A DNA stretch of 64,000 nucleotides from Rhyzopertha dominica (GCA_025024175.1 QCXZ01000003.1:34620257-34684256), one strand, 5' to 3'. Counted from the first letter of the stretch, positions 47,881 through 59,100 are shown. The notes: generated by a model not told the origin, from the sequence alone. Numbers and translations: made by a program.

Positions 47881-47920
47881 TGCAAAGCGCTTTCGGGCCT
47901 TAATTGGCCATCGTTAGTGC
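47881..47920 (-). ncRNA. hammerhead-like motif, decayed
   Basis: The minus strand reads CACTAACGATGGCC, loop AATTAA, GGCCCGAAAGCGCTTTGCA. The layout is a CTGATGAT-like core (mutated to CTAACGAT), a 4-bp GGCC/GGCC stem II and GAAA, the same plan as 5439-5480. Two core substitutions probably abolish catalysis. It lies between two Penelope relics, but on the opposite strand to both. Confidence 0.38.
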
Positions 47921-48769
47921 CTTATACAAATATTATGAAAAAATTGAAACTATGGAGAAACAGCTGAAATTAATTTTGATAAAAGTCAAAAAATGAATAC
48001 AATTATTTAAGCTTTAAAGTTATGCGTGTAGGTTGCAGAGTTGCAGGAAATCACCAATATTGTGATTGAATATTGAGCAAATTATTTAAAATGTTTGAGT
48101 TAAAATTTTGAATTTTATTTAAAAACTGTAACTTTTTGTCATTTTAAATTTTGTAAAACTCTAGAATTTCTAAAAAGTTTAATTTTGGTGATATATTGCA
48201 AAACTGTAAAATTTTTACTTTATCCAAACTTGTAGGGTGCTTATTAAATAATATATGGTTGGCCAAGGAGTATACTACATCAGTGTTTTTATATTTTTGA
48301 AATTAGTTGAGGCTTTTGGTCTGATGTGCAAGAAAAACTATAATCGCCAGAAGGTTTAAACCGTTAAATTTTATCTCTGTTATGGACCAACTGAGTGCTT
48401 AAGCTACCTGCGGTTGAAAAAAAATACGAATTCCATGAGACAAAAATAATTTGGAATTATTTACTGAAACTAGACCAGTAAATCTAAGTGAGTGTTAATT
48501 TTTTTTGATCTGAAACAATAGAATTAAAAGAAAACTTAAATTATGTAAAGTATTTAAAATATAATTTCTCTATTAAATAATTTGGAAAGTTATTGTTAAA
48601 AGTTATTCGTAGAGTAACGCCAAGTTCTTTTTCAAAAGTTGTACATAAAGAAGTATTTTAAAATGTCTGTTAAATAAAAAATGAAAGACTGCTAATTTGT
48701 GTTGGTAAAGATGAAAAGAATTATAGATTGTACACGTTGGTTTTCTAAAAATTTCTGAAATAAAGTGGA
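47921..48769. other. no gene recognised; AT-rich
   Basis: Repeated TTTAAAATTTTG-like words from 48060 to 48220 give internal self-similarity without a clear unit. This may be decayed Penelope sequence. Confidence 0.3.
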
Positions 48770-49150
48770 TATGATTCGTTACGTTTAATTAACAACGCTA
48801 GGAAAGAAATGCAGTCATTACATCCATCTATTAATTTTAACCGAAGCTATCTTAGGATCCCAGTTGGTCTATAACAGATAGAATTTAACCCTCAAATCTT
48901 TCTGATGTTTACAGTTTTTCTTGCAATGATTGTACTGTAATTTATGTGAACAAACTGGGAGATCTTTTATGGTTAGGGGCAAAAGAACACTTCAAACTAT
49001 TTAAAAAATATAAGAACACCGATGTAGTTACGAAAAATGCCTCGACTGCCAGCCATTTATTCATTCGTGTCAAGTTATTGCGCTTGTCGATCAATCGATC
49101 AAAAGTGTGACAAATTTAGTATTAAAAACACCTACATATGAAATGTTACT
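48770..49150 (+). pseudogene. second Penelope GIY-YIG domain fossil
   Basis: The plus strand reads VYSFSCNDCTVIYVNKLG at about 48907-48960. In the neighbouring frame it gives EQTGRSFMVRGK, then KEHFKLFKKYKNTDVV and TASHLFIRVKL. The family pattern is GVYxixCxxCxxxYIGqTgRsxxxRxxEHxxxxxxxxxxSxxAxHlxxxxH. Frame shifts separate the pieces, and the catalytic Arg falls in a displaced frame. It differs from the domain at 46630-46775, so it comes from another Penelope copy or family. Confidence 0.7.
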
Positions 49151-49999
49151 CCTTAATTTGTATTTATTGGTATCAACAAACAACCTCAAGACGCGCAACT
49201 AACCATATTTTCATGTGTTGTACCCCTTGAATATAAAAGTGACGTCTAATCTGATGATAAAAGCTATACGAACAATCATAATGGAGATTCAACATTGCCG
49301 TTTCACAACGCTCTTCCTATAAGTTTTATATACAAAGGTTATTTTTCAAAACAGTCATGTCAAAAAGTGTCAAAACTTAGTTGACGACGTTTACTGGCGC
49401 CTGTGCATGTGTCCTCTATACTTGGCGGTTCGACTTCTTGATAGTCAAGTCCTTTTTGACCAAGTCGTATTCTTTCTTTTTAAATGCCCTTCTTCGAAAT
49501 GTTCATTTCATCTAGTCATTGTATTACACTCGTTGACTAATAAAATCTAGTAATATCTTCTATCACATTTAATTCCCTTGTTAAAAGTCTCTTATTTCGC
49601 TTTTTCGGTACTCGTTTTCTACTTTCATTTCACTTTTTTTTCATCTGTCCTCGTTNGCTTCTTACATTTTTTCGTTGACTTTCTTATGTTGATGATAGTT
49701 TCTTTGCTTTCATTGCATCATTTCCCGTCTCAACCCATGTCTTTTGTCCAGTTCTCATTCATATAAACTTGAACCAGGGATTGGATGCTTTGTTTTTTTG
49801 GTAGGAAAATGTGCGTATACTTTACCGTCATTATTGATTCTTGTAGGCTGGGTTAACTTAAGTAATATTTATTTTTATTTTACGTTTTTAGTAAAACGTT
49901 AAATATACACCCGACGAGCACTTGCCTGCAGACTGCTGTTTATTTCACCTTCGTATTATCTTTTTCTAACTGTAACTGAAATATTTTGTTAGCCACGTT
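49151..49999. other. no gene recognised; T-rich
   Basis: From 49480 to 49770 the plus strand is strongly T-rich, like the antisense of a LINE, but I could not read motifs in it. Confidence 0.3.
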
Positions 50000-50640
50000 C
50001 ATAATATTTGACCAAATCGACGCAATACACGGAAGTTGTATGTTTTCAACGAATTTTAATATTCGGCCGGCCCAATCCGGGGGAGTTTTCAATCGGACAT
50101 CGTCTGCACTTAATCATACTCCGTACGGATACCTGTACACGGAGGATCAATAAGAAAGCGGGAGTAGATTCAGGACTCACGTCTGAATATTTCAGCTGGC
50201 GCACCGTGGAAACGGCGTCGGCCGTTTAAATAAAACAATCGCGTTATTCCTCACCTGTCGAAAGTGAGTTACCGCGGGTCCCCGATTATTATCAAATTAT
50301 ACATGAGCAATCAAATCAAATTAAAATTGTGCTGCGTCACAGGTTATAATATATTCACGGAGCAAGCATGTGTCTAACGAGACGCCCGGCGTATTGTTTG
50401 AACGACACCGCGTTCGGGTCCGCTTCCACACCGTTTTCAAAAGGAGTGTTTATTTTTTAATTTGACGTGGAGCGTCCGGGAGGCGGTTATTAACTGATTT
50501 GGGCTTAGTTACAAAATCCCCGGACGGTCAGCTAACGAACTGAGGAGCCAGTGTTCCACCAATTATTATCGTTCGAGGAGTGGAAATTGAGAATTGTCGT
50601 AGGTGTCATCAAAAAATTTGATGAAGGAACAAACACGCGA
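50000..50640. promoter_or_regulatory. CpG-rich patch, possible conserved regulatory DNA
   Basis: The most CpG-rich stretch of the window outside elements (ATTCGGCCGGCCCAATCCGG, GAAACGGCGTCGGCCG, GACGCCCGGCGTATTG). It mixes these with AATCAAATCAAATTAAAATT-type sites. The 73-codon frame inside is not recognisable. Regulatory role is inference. Confidence 0.35.
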
Positions 50641-50715
50641 ATAAACGAAACGTTCGTGAGATGTGTTCTGTCGACCATTGCTCTCAAGGTCTTATAGAAA
50701 CGTTAGTATACACTA

Positions 50716-52710
50716 TACAGGATGTCCCGTTCAATAAACGCAGTCAAAAATACCTCTGCTTTCTACGCCCACCGAAGAGTTCATTGTAATAGTAATGAGA
50801 AATATAATATATATAATAGTTGTCTATATCGCCCATTTGTATAATCATGTGTAATAATTGTTTAACGGGTATTTGGCCAATAACGAGTAACAATTTTTCC
50901 ATACCGAAGTATTGGCTTATAACATAAATTTTTAAATAACATCCTCACGTTTAGAACGATTTGCCTATACCAAGTTGTTGCCAATTATCGTCTTAAGATG
51001 GTTTTGTTCGCTTTATAACTTACTGTTGATATTTTATTCATTATTATCGTCATTATTAAGCTAATCAAACCACCAGCTTAAGCATTTCCTCAATTTGATA
51101 ATCACGCACCGACTACGTTGAAAAATGTTGCTTAGTTACTTTTTTATTGTTATTTGATTAATTATTAATAAACTTTGGTGTGAAGTATGTAAACCATTAG
51201 AGAACAGTTGAGAATTTGTGCTCTATGCGCTCATTAACATGTCTGATGGCCATCCATTCAATCATACAATCGATTTCCGTAGATGTCGTATGCCACGCTA
51301 CAATTTTAAGTGCCGCTAGGTTAATTGTATGATGGTGTAAATTTTGCAATCTTAAACCCATGATGTCCCAGACGTATTAAAAGGTAAAGGCTCAGGAAAT
51401 GTTATCACCAGGGTACCATATTGCTGTTGTTTTGTTCAATATAGTCCAAAATAATTAGATACACGTTGTTGTACAATGCCTGGTTAAAAAAGTGGGGTGA
51501 TGAGTGTCCTGAAGTACGATAAATCTCACCATTCAATCTAGGAGGGAAAAAATATGGTCCACTACACGTTAACAGAAAACCTGTTTTGGAAACCACGTTC
51601 TACATCCAAATGAAGATTCTCATCACTCCAATAATGTTCATTATGAATATTAAATAAACCTTCTCGCCCAAATCCAGCTTCGTCCATGAAAAAAATAGAA
51701 TGTATGAAATTTCTGTTATCGTTGTGGGATTGATAATAGTATTACAAAAGTTTACACGAGTCATGTAGTCTTCAGGAGATAGAGTTTGAACTTTTTGATA
51801 ATGATAAGGGTGCAGTTGTTGCTCTTTCAGCAGTTCATGCACTGAACTCCTTGGAATATTTTCCTGACTTACAATTAATCTTACACTCGTATTTGGATTA
51901 TTTTGAATGCAATTTAGAACGCGAATTTCTGCGTTCTCACATCGAGTGGTTCGTCTACGGCCTACATGATGGAGTCTAGATTTGAATGATCGAAACTCGC
52001 CTAGCCTTCTATGAATGGTACTAAACATCCGGGATTGTGGTATCCTTCTGGTTCAAAATCTTGCTGCAAAACGTCTTGTTTCAAGATAATTACCACGAGA
52101 TAGATAACCCGTAGTAATAATGCATATCACGTAGTTCTGCATTAGTATATCTGTTATTGTTATTCATATTATTAATTTCAGAAAAATTTTTACCATAAAA
52201 TGTTAATTGGTTCCTTGGTAACGCACACGTCACAAATTCAAAGTACTATGTTGGCCCACTTGTCAGAATTATTTAATACGCTTTTGTTGCCAAAGCACAC
52301 TTTTCAAACCCTGGAAAAGTCTCTTTGTATATGCAGACCTGGGTAAAATTTTTAAACAGGTTTTTCTCGTGTACGGCTTATTTTACCGTAATGTGACAAG
52401 CGAACCTTTTTTTAAATATTTTTTAACGATCTTAATTTCTTTGATATAAGCCCTTTGTCATTGAAGGATTTGTTTTAAATTTAAACAAGAAATACACAAT
52501 TATATCGGAAATATGTGTGCCAAATTTAAAGATAATCGATACACAGACAAAAAAAAAGTTATTAAAAAAGATTAATAAAAAAATAATTTTCACAGCCTGT
52601 ATCTTCATTACTTTTGAGTTCTGACAAAAATGGTATAGGAACTTGTGGCATTAATTTTTTGAGTAGAATCACCCCCTTCATTTTTGCTCATCATTTTCGG
52701 ACACGCTGTA
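50716..52710 (-). mobile_element. DUF4817/DDE (Tc1/mariner superfamily) transposon with both ends
   Basis: The left end TACAGGATGTCC (from 50716) and the right end, on the opposite strand, TACAGCGTGTCC (from 52710 inward) agree in 10 of 12 bases. TA flanks lie at 50714-50715 and 52711-52712. Between them, on the minus strand, lie a helix-turn-helix leader and part of the DDE domain of one transposase. The right subterminal region (AATCACCCCCTTCATTTTTG and neighbours) has the look of the noncoding ends of this family. At 1,995 bp the length suits a full element with one transposase gene. Confidence 0.8.
51405..52150 (-). pseudogene. DUF4817-DDE transposase, frameshifted
   Basis: Reading from 52150 down, the helix-turn-helix leader shows TNAELRDMHYYYG and RGNYLETRRFAAR, then a stop. 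After it come FSTIHRRLGEF, VLNCIQNNPNTSVRLIVSQE and SVHELLKEQQLHPYHYQKVQ, followed by LSPEDYMTRVNFC. At the run of seven A's at 51689-51695 the frame slips, and the next frame continues FFMDEAGFGREGLFNIHNEH with the first catalytic Asp, then YWSDENLHLD and QNRFSVNV. A third frame gives GPYFFPPRLNGEIYR. The second catalytic Asp region is unreadable. The lesions (two frameshifts, several stops) mark a dead but fairly recent gene. Confidence 0.82.
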
Positions 52711-52889
52711 TATGCCAAGTTTATATTTAATGCTACTGAGCGCCATCTGACGCTTTTGTTACTGAGTCGCTCGTCGCTCGTTATTTTTGAGCCTCAGAGC
52801 TAATTAGCTTGCAATCATTATAATATCAAAAGCTAGCAATACTTTTTCAGAAATATATTTCCTACAGAACCCAATTAAATATTATAATC
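52711..52889. other. spacer between two transposase loci
   Basis: The first two bases are the right TA flank of the neighbouring element. GAGCGCCATCTGACG (52738-52752) belongs to an unidentified repeat. Nothing else is seen. Confidence 0.3.
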
Positions 52890-53530
52890 ATTATCAATCA
52901 TACATTTAAAACAAAATCAACTACTCTCAAATCTGGTGAGTGAGTTGGGCATGCGTTCCAATTCATTGTCTATTAAAAAATTCATTTAAATAATGCCTAA
53001 ACAACACAATATTATGTGGCGGCGTACCGTTTTGCCGAGACCAGATATTCTTTACAACCCGCGGTGGAATTTATTTCCAAAAAAATGTAATTATGCGTCA
53101 CCCGTTAAATTTTCTTCAAATATGTGTGGTCGCAAAAGTCGATAACCCAATATTCCGCACCACACATTCAGAGAAAATCTGAATTGTGGTCGGACTTTAC
53201 GATTTATTCTTGGATTTGCAGTTAATCCATCTTTTTCTCTCTTAAATATTCCACAATTAGTAAACTTTTATTAATTTGTCCAAAGGATTATATTTATAAA
53301 ATTGTTGTTCCAGTTTGTTATATGAGCAAGCCATCTACAGAACTCCTGCTGCCAACCAACATCAAATAATATAACCGTTTTACTTATATGAATTTTGTAA
53401 GTTTGTAATTCTTTTTTAATTCACCAAACTGTTGTTTTACTGCGTTGTAAAATGTGGGCTATCTGACGAACGGAATGGGTTAAGTTCTAGGCAATCTAAC
53501 ATTATATACAAACAATTTTTTTGAAATTGT
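52890..53530 (-). pseudogene. second DUF4817-type transposase fossil (DDE domain)
   Basis: Minus-strand reading gives VRQIAHILQRSKTT near 53460, YKIHISKTVILFDVGWQQEF and CRWLAHITNWNNNFINIILW at about 53290-53410, then KFTNCGIF. The core continues VRPQFRFSLNVWCGILGYRL at about 53135-53200, then RPHIFEENLTGDA, QNGTPPHNIVLFRHYLNEFF at about 52983-53036, and SPDLRVVDFVL at 52908-52940. The first catalytic Asp reads TN and the second QNG, so both are changed to Asn; the third (VVDF) survives. The sequence differs from the gene at 51405-52150, so it is another family member lying side by side in the same orientation. Confidence 0.82.
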
Positions 53531-55129
53531 TATGTAATTTAATTAAGTTTTATGTGGTTCTATCTTCTGGCGTACTCAGCGGAAGCTAGTTCTGTATTTT
53601 TCTACAAGAATAGAACACCTGTAATATTATTTTTTTCTTAAAACGTGAAGCTCATTTTTGCATGGAACTTGTAGTAATGTACTGACACAATGACAAGAAA
53701 TACTGACTACGGCAATGCTCACGCCTCTAAATCAACAACTGTTATTAAAAACTGTTTTTATGGATTTTAAATGTAGTCCATTGATGAAATATTAAGTGTT
53801 GCGTATCGTTGAACTGTTTTTTGTATCGAAAGTTAAGAAACGCTCCAAAAGAAAAAAGACTTGATGATGATCGCAACTTTCCGAAACGTAGAAAAGAATT
53901 TGAGTTCATTTAATAGCCTTATTTAACATGCGTTTCAGACATAGGATATAAGTATATGCAGTTGTCTTTAAAAGTAAATCCCGCACACTCAGTGGCTATT
54001 ACTTATTAATTATTATCAAATTTATATCTTTTAATTAGACCTTTCACAATACTCTCCCTACACACCCTTCCTGCTTTTGGTAATTTCCATCCTAGCTATG
54101 TGTCTAGTGCACCCCTAGCCGATCTTGTAGAATAGGTACTATAGCTACTATTGTAAACAGAAATGTGAAAATGTAATTCTTGTATTAGAAAATCTTACTT
54201 ACATAGTTATTGTTTTAAATCCGTATGTCAAGCACTAGTGTCCTAAAACTAAGAGCTTTATAATTGAAAGCATCGAACTATTTTTTAATTATTTAAAAAA
54301 ACAGCTGTAAGTTGTATGCTGCTTCTTCAGTACGTGTAAATCTTTCTATAATTGAATCAGTTTAAAAATAAAACCAAAATTAAAATAGCTAGTATCATAC
54401 TAGAGCTAATAACACTGCTGTAACCGTGAAAGAGCAATTTTCGATATTCACCACACCAAGAAAAACAAATGTATTCAATATTATGTAATATACAGGTATG
54501 TGCAGTTCCAAAATAAAACTCACCTAAATAAATTCTCGAGTTAACTAATCATCTGCATTTGTTATGAAATCATACTAACAAATCGACCCCAACCGACCCG
54601 GTAAAACTTGTATCAGTACAAATGCGGTGCGTACAGCAAACATGCCATCTGTTATAATTTATATCAACAAAGAAAAATGAAAAATTTATTAGTTACCTTA
54701 CAGAGAACAATAATTATTCATATGGTTCTGATGAACCACCCATGGGCAAGGGACATTAAATTATCAGATTTGTGTCAACGGTAACTTGTAGCGCTGCTGT
54801 GAATTACTTTTCTTTTTCGTTTTCTTGCGTTGAGGAATGCAATCCTGTACAGATATATCAGGGGATATTCTGTATGATGGACTGGCATTTTACTCACATT
54901 ATGCTGCTAAAACAATAAAGACAATTTACACCTCTAATAGATATGTCACTGAATAATGAACCCTATGTGTTGATCATAAACCCTAAAGCGACACTTTTAC
55001 TTGCAACTTAAAATTGGTTATTCTTAAAGCATACCTTCATCTTCGTCTACTGCATGTATTTCTTTCGACACAAATTCATTAAAATGCGACCTAAAATGCA
55101 CTAATGCACACCGCAGGTATGCAAAATTG
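53531..55129. other. no gene recognised
   Basis: Near 53860-53885 the plus strand reads TTGATGATGATCGCAACTTT, then CCGAAACG, vaguely hammerhead-like without a proper stem II. On the minus strand, 54800-55140 has two open stretches with splice-like borders, but their frames do not join. Nothing firm. Confidence 0.3.
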
Positions 55130-55560
55130 ATTTCGCCGCTAATGATTATTTAAAGTAGCACTTTGACAATAAACCTTACAAGATTATTACCAAAGTCCGG
55201 CAATAACGTATTAAAGAAGAGAAATTACGACACATCCAGTAATAACAATTTATATCAGCCGCAAATTACTAATGAGATGATCCAGCCGAACACTGTTTTT
55301 AATCGGCGCTCATGTGGTGATTTAGCGGCAACGCGTTGTCAGATTGGCCGACCTGGGCCTGGATTCCCTTAATTTGTTAAACATTTTACGGCTGTAGCGT
55401 TGCGACCAGGTGTTCCTAAAAGCAGCGGTGTCGGTCAGAATGACTATTAACATTACTAGCGTAGTAAATAGTGAATCTTCCTTATGGTAAATCGAAGCGG
55501 CGTGACAACTAATCTCATAGAATCGAGATCCCAATCAAAATTTAACCTACTTTTTCAATA
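55130..55560. promoter_or_regulatory. CpG-richer patch, possible conserved noncoding element
   Basis: A run rich in CpG and TAAT cores (GCCGCTAATGATTATTTAAA, GCAACGCGTTGTCAG, TTTTTAATCGGCGCTC) with overlapping open frames on both strands that match nothing. Regulatory role is inference. Confidence 0.28.
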
Positions 55561-55669
55561 TTTTGTTGTTTTATAAATAATTGAAAAATTCTCACGGCTT
55601 AGTTATTATTAGAATTCGTTATAAGTAACTGATCTGAACAGATACACTGGGTGTATCTATTATAATAAA

Positions 55670-56165
55670 TTTTGGTGTACATGCTCCATGGAGTGCCGCT
55701 AGAGTTTATGGAAGGTAGGGTAAATTTAGCAGTCTTCTACCCACAATGACTCAGACGCGATTGATAGCCGGAAAATTGGAAGATCGTGATGACCAAAGCA
55801 ACAAAGTGGTTGTTTTGCTTAACGCAGTCCAAAGTAACGCTAGGTATATGTGATCGCGCATTGTCTGATAGAAAAAGTAGATTGGGTAGCATATTGAAGT
55901 AAGGGAAGACGTAAGGGCTTCGCTACTTTATGGATATAGCGTTGGGCAGTCATCTTGCTTCTGAGGAAGACTAAAAATGATCTACTGCCATGTGCAAAAG
56001 CCCCTCGCACCATTACTCGAACGGTGCGGTGCACATACCTTCTCACACTTGTTCCACCAGCTTGCGTACCCAGAAAGAATCTAGACGCTAAAAAGGGCAG
56101 TATATTATTCATGATTTTAAATTTTAAATTTTTCGTGGTTGTTTGTCCCCGTTTATCCAACAAAT
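55670..56165 (-). pseudogene. Tc1-type transposase DDE fossil
   Basis: The 107-codon minus frame at 55840-56163 contains RVMVRGAFAHGSRSFLVFLR, then SKMTAQRYIHKVAKP (family: VMVWGxFxxxGxxxLxfxxgxmxaxxYixxvL). After a frameshift it continues DNARSHIPSVTLD (family: FQQDNARPHxA; the second catalytic Asp is present). Further down, SNFPAINRV, a stop and VIVGRRL stand for SPDLSPIEHxWDxxGRR, with the last catalytic residue lost. No terminal repeats were found nearby. It is a separate family from the DUF4817 copies. Confidence 0.75.
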
Positions 56166-57287
56166 AATTTTATTTGTCCGTCCTCCATTGATGAATCAAT
56201 TATTTGCATAATCGCTTTAAGTGGCATCCCCAAATGAAAAAATAGAGATATTATGCCCTGAATCGATGATTTGTACACGTGTGTCCAGCTCATAGTTTCA
56301 TTTGTCCAACCTCCACAAAAAATTATCTCAAAAAAGTTTATGAGGTGCTAATAAATTTATTTTAGCGCATTTTCCATTTTATGAAAAAATTGGCTATTGT
56401 CCGCACTTTATCCGTCTATCTGATATCTGGCACAATCAGTTTGAGAACTACTCAACGGATCATCACAAAATACAAGCAAAATGAGCTTAAAGACTATTTC
56501 CACCAAAAAGGTTTTTAAATCTTGTTTTTATTTGCCGGACAAACAAGTACAAATGATAGGCAAATTTTAAAAATCAAAATTGGTGGGTACCAAATTTGCA
56601 AGTATAAACCGGCCTATGCATATCGCAAACCTACTCTCCGTTCTGTACCAAATTTGCTAAGGTGAACATTTGCACTTCAATTAGGTACAAACTGTAGTTT
56701 TCGCCTATTTTGTTAAATGAAAAAAAAAACTTAAAAAAGCAATAACACAGTAACAAGTGCATTGATAAGACTGAAAAACGAAGTGTTCTCTATTTTCATG
56801 ATTTTTTACATAAACAAGGTACATTTGCGGTCCCGAAGAACAATAATTGAGAAGATTTGTGTTAGGTCAATTTGGTGGGCAAGATGCTGAAATACTTTTT
56901 TAGGTTTAATAAATTATTGTGGTAACGGTTCTTAAAATATCGTTAGTTTAAATCCGCTCCCTTTTCAAATCCATTTGTTCGGATAATGCTGGTGTAAGAA
57001 AATTTTTTGCTACCAAAGTGAAGTTGTATATTGCATATACATTCTAAAAGGTAGTGAAACACACACATCATAGCGCTAGAAACTCAGTTTTGAGGCGTTA
57101 TTATATTATCAACATTCAAATGAGATATACAGGGTGTCCATAGATGTTTACCCAGATTTCAGGATTTAATAATAATTATATTTATGATGTTAATGTTCGT
57201 TTTTTATTACAGGTATACTACGGAACGCGTGAGGTTTCTGTACAGTTGTTGCTTATTCATCACTTTCGCCAAAAGGGGCGTNGTATG
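56166..57287. other. no gene; repeat-like TTTGTCC words; one element end
   Basis: TTTGTCCGTCC, TTTGTCCAACC, ATTGTCCGCAC and CCGGACAAAC recur between 56170 and 56540, probably the noncoding part of the Tc1-type relic. TACAGGGTGTCCATAGATG at 57130-57148 looks like a mariner-type end without a partner. Confidence 0.35.
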
Positions 57288-57830
57288 CAGTGTTGCCAAC
57301 TTAGCGGATTTGCCGCTTAATTTAGCGGATAAAACTCGCCTAGCCAAAAAAAGAAACGTTTTGGCCGTTAGCTGATATTTTAGCGGAACAAGAATTTTTT
57401 CAATTATTATTAACTGTTTCAATTTAGTGTATAAATATAGGAAACTTAGATATGAAGTACCTACAGCCAATTTATTTACGCTCCATGATTACTGTATTCC
57501 TTGCCTGGGAAGTATTATATTTCGCGCTTATTTTACTTACGAATCCAAAATTTAACTAACGTCTCGTTAGTACATGTGCGTTCCAGACTCAGATCGTCTG
57601 ATGACGCAGATATTATCTTAAACAAAGTAAGGCAACGAAATATATTTCTGGAAGGAACAGGATGAGCTGGACAGGGAAATTTTTAACATTTTAGCATAAT
57701 GTGTAGGTTATTTATGACAAAATAAATAATAAATCCCGTTTTATATCAACAAATTACCTTGTCTTAAGAATTTTAGCGGATTCGATGCGACAATCTAGCG
57801 GAATTTCTATTAGCCCCAGTGGCAACACTG
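57288..57830. mobile_element. hAT-type MITE (543 bp) with TTAGCGGA subterminal repeats
   Basis: The left end CAGTGTTGCCA and the right end TGGCAACACTG form 11-bp inverted repeats. The flanks GTNGTATG (57280-57287) and GTTGCATG (57831-57838) match at 6 of the 7 readable positions of an 8-bp duplication, as for hAT elements. Near both ends the word TTAGCGGA or CTAGCGGA recurs (57302, 57330, 57373 and, on the right, 57773, 57795), as subterminal transposase-binding motifs do in hAT elements. No transposase is encoded. Confidence 0.85.
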
Positions 57831-57837
57831 GTTGCAT

Positions 57838-58272
57838 GAGCTATATCATAGAAATGGTTTCCCCAGGAGAAAGCTCCATGTCTTGTGTAGCTAGCAGAAA
57901 TCAAATCACTGATTACTGTGCAGCTAAAATTTAGGTCCCATAATGGAAAGAAAGACTCTGATCTCAAGTTAATCAGAACATGGATGGAAACTTTTTTTAG
58001 CAACGGGGGCGGTTCAGAAACGGAGAAGCAGCGGCGGACCATTGGTTTCAGAGGAGATTGTGCAAGCAACAAACATTTCAAACTGTATTTCGAGGTCAGC
58101 ATGGAAATTGATTAGACAAGCTTCGTGCGAGCTTAAAGTTTCAGAGTACACAAAGTAGTAGTAGCAAATGTCTTAAATTGTAAGCGTACATGTCCAGACC
58201 GTTCAGGCATTACAACCAGATGGTGGCCCTTTTTTCCTGAGGGGAAGCCATTTTTATAACATAGCTCACACT
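57838..58272. repeat. imperfect inverted repeat pair (about 435 bp apart ends)
   Basis: TGAGCTATATCATAGAAATG plus GTTTCCCC on the left pairs with, on the opposite strand, TGAGCTATGTTATAAAAATG plus GCTTCCCC on the right (near 58237-58272). Identity is roughly 80 percent over about 33 bases. It directly abuts the hAT MITE. The frame at 57918-58115 inside matches nothing. Confidence 0.55.
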
Positions 58273-59092
58273 GCCCTCCTTGTGGTGAAAGTGTTCAATG
58301 AGACGCAACTGTATAGAAACTGCATGAATGAGTTCACCGAAAATGGCTTTATTTTTCAATAACCATTATCATAACATGATAGTCAGATAGATAAAATATA
58401 GTTGAAGGTGCAAAGCAGTATGTACCTACTGTGTAATGTTTTCCATACTCTATTACTCTTGTGCAGGCAGCATTCGCCTGGGGGATATCCTTCTTGCAGA
58501 AGTACAAGGATGAGCATTAAGCATGTTAAGTATTACAGTATTGTTTCTTCTTGAACAAGTTTGTGTTGAGTGGGACGTTAAGTACTTGTATTTCTGTGTT
58601 TGACACTGGAAACCATTAACATAGTATATCTTGACTTCTTTATTTTTAAAAATATTGAGTATTAAGTGTCATTTTTTACTTCACGAAGAACAATAATAAT
58701 TTTATTCATAAAAAAACGAGGTTTTCTTTTTTCCTTCTGAATATTTGTAAACAGCTCACTTACGCTTGAGTTTATTATTATTATGCTCATTAGACATTTT
58801 GTACTGAAAAGTGCCTTAGCAAAACATTCTTAAGCCATGGTCATGCATCACGTCACCAGACGCTCGTGTTAATTAACCTTGCCGTCACAAACAGATTTTT
58901 CGTAGCATAGTGACAGAAATAAGAAACGAATTGGCTAATATTGCGGACTAGATGCTAAAAAAGTAAATCTCATGTGAGTAATCGTAAAATAGTAGTCGTG
59001 TATTATGATACAAGCAGAACAGTCGAATCTGTACACGTGCAACAAGTTTAAGGACACAGGCTTTGCCGAGTAAGAATAAGAACTAAGAAGCA
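58273..59092. other. no gene recognised
   Basis: No coding or element signature. Confidence 0.4.
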
Positions 59093-59100
59093 GTGCTGAA

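Noticed and set aside
50640..50714. Continuation of the second DUF4817 transposase on the far side of the 50716-52710 element
   Set aside because: Translation of the minus strand just left of 50714 gave no family match, so true nesting could not be shown.
53860..53890. Fourth hammerhead-like motif (TTGATGATGATC then CCGAAACG)
   Set aside because: No complementary stem II can be drawn around the loop, so only the short words match.
54800..55140. Two-exon minus-strand gene (a segment ending VDEDE before a GT, then QHNVSKMPVHH after a TTTTAG)
   Set aside because: Donor and acceptor phases do not join without a stop, and neither peptide matches a family.
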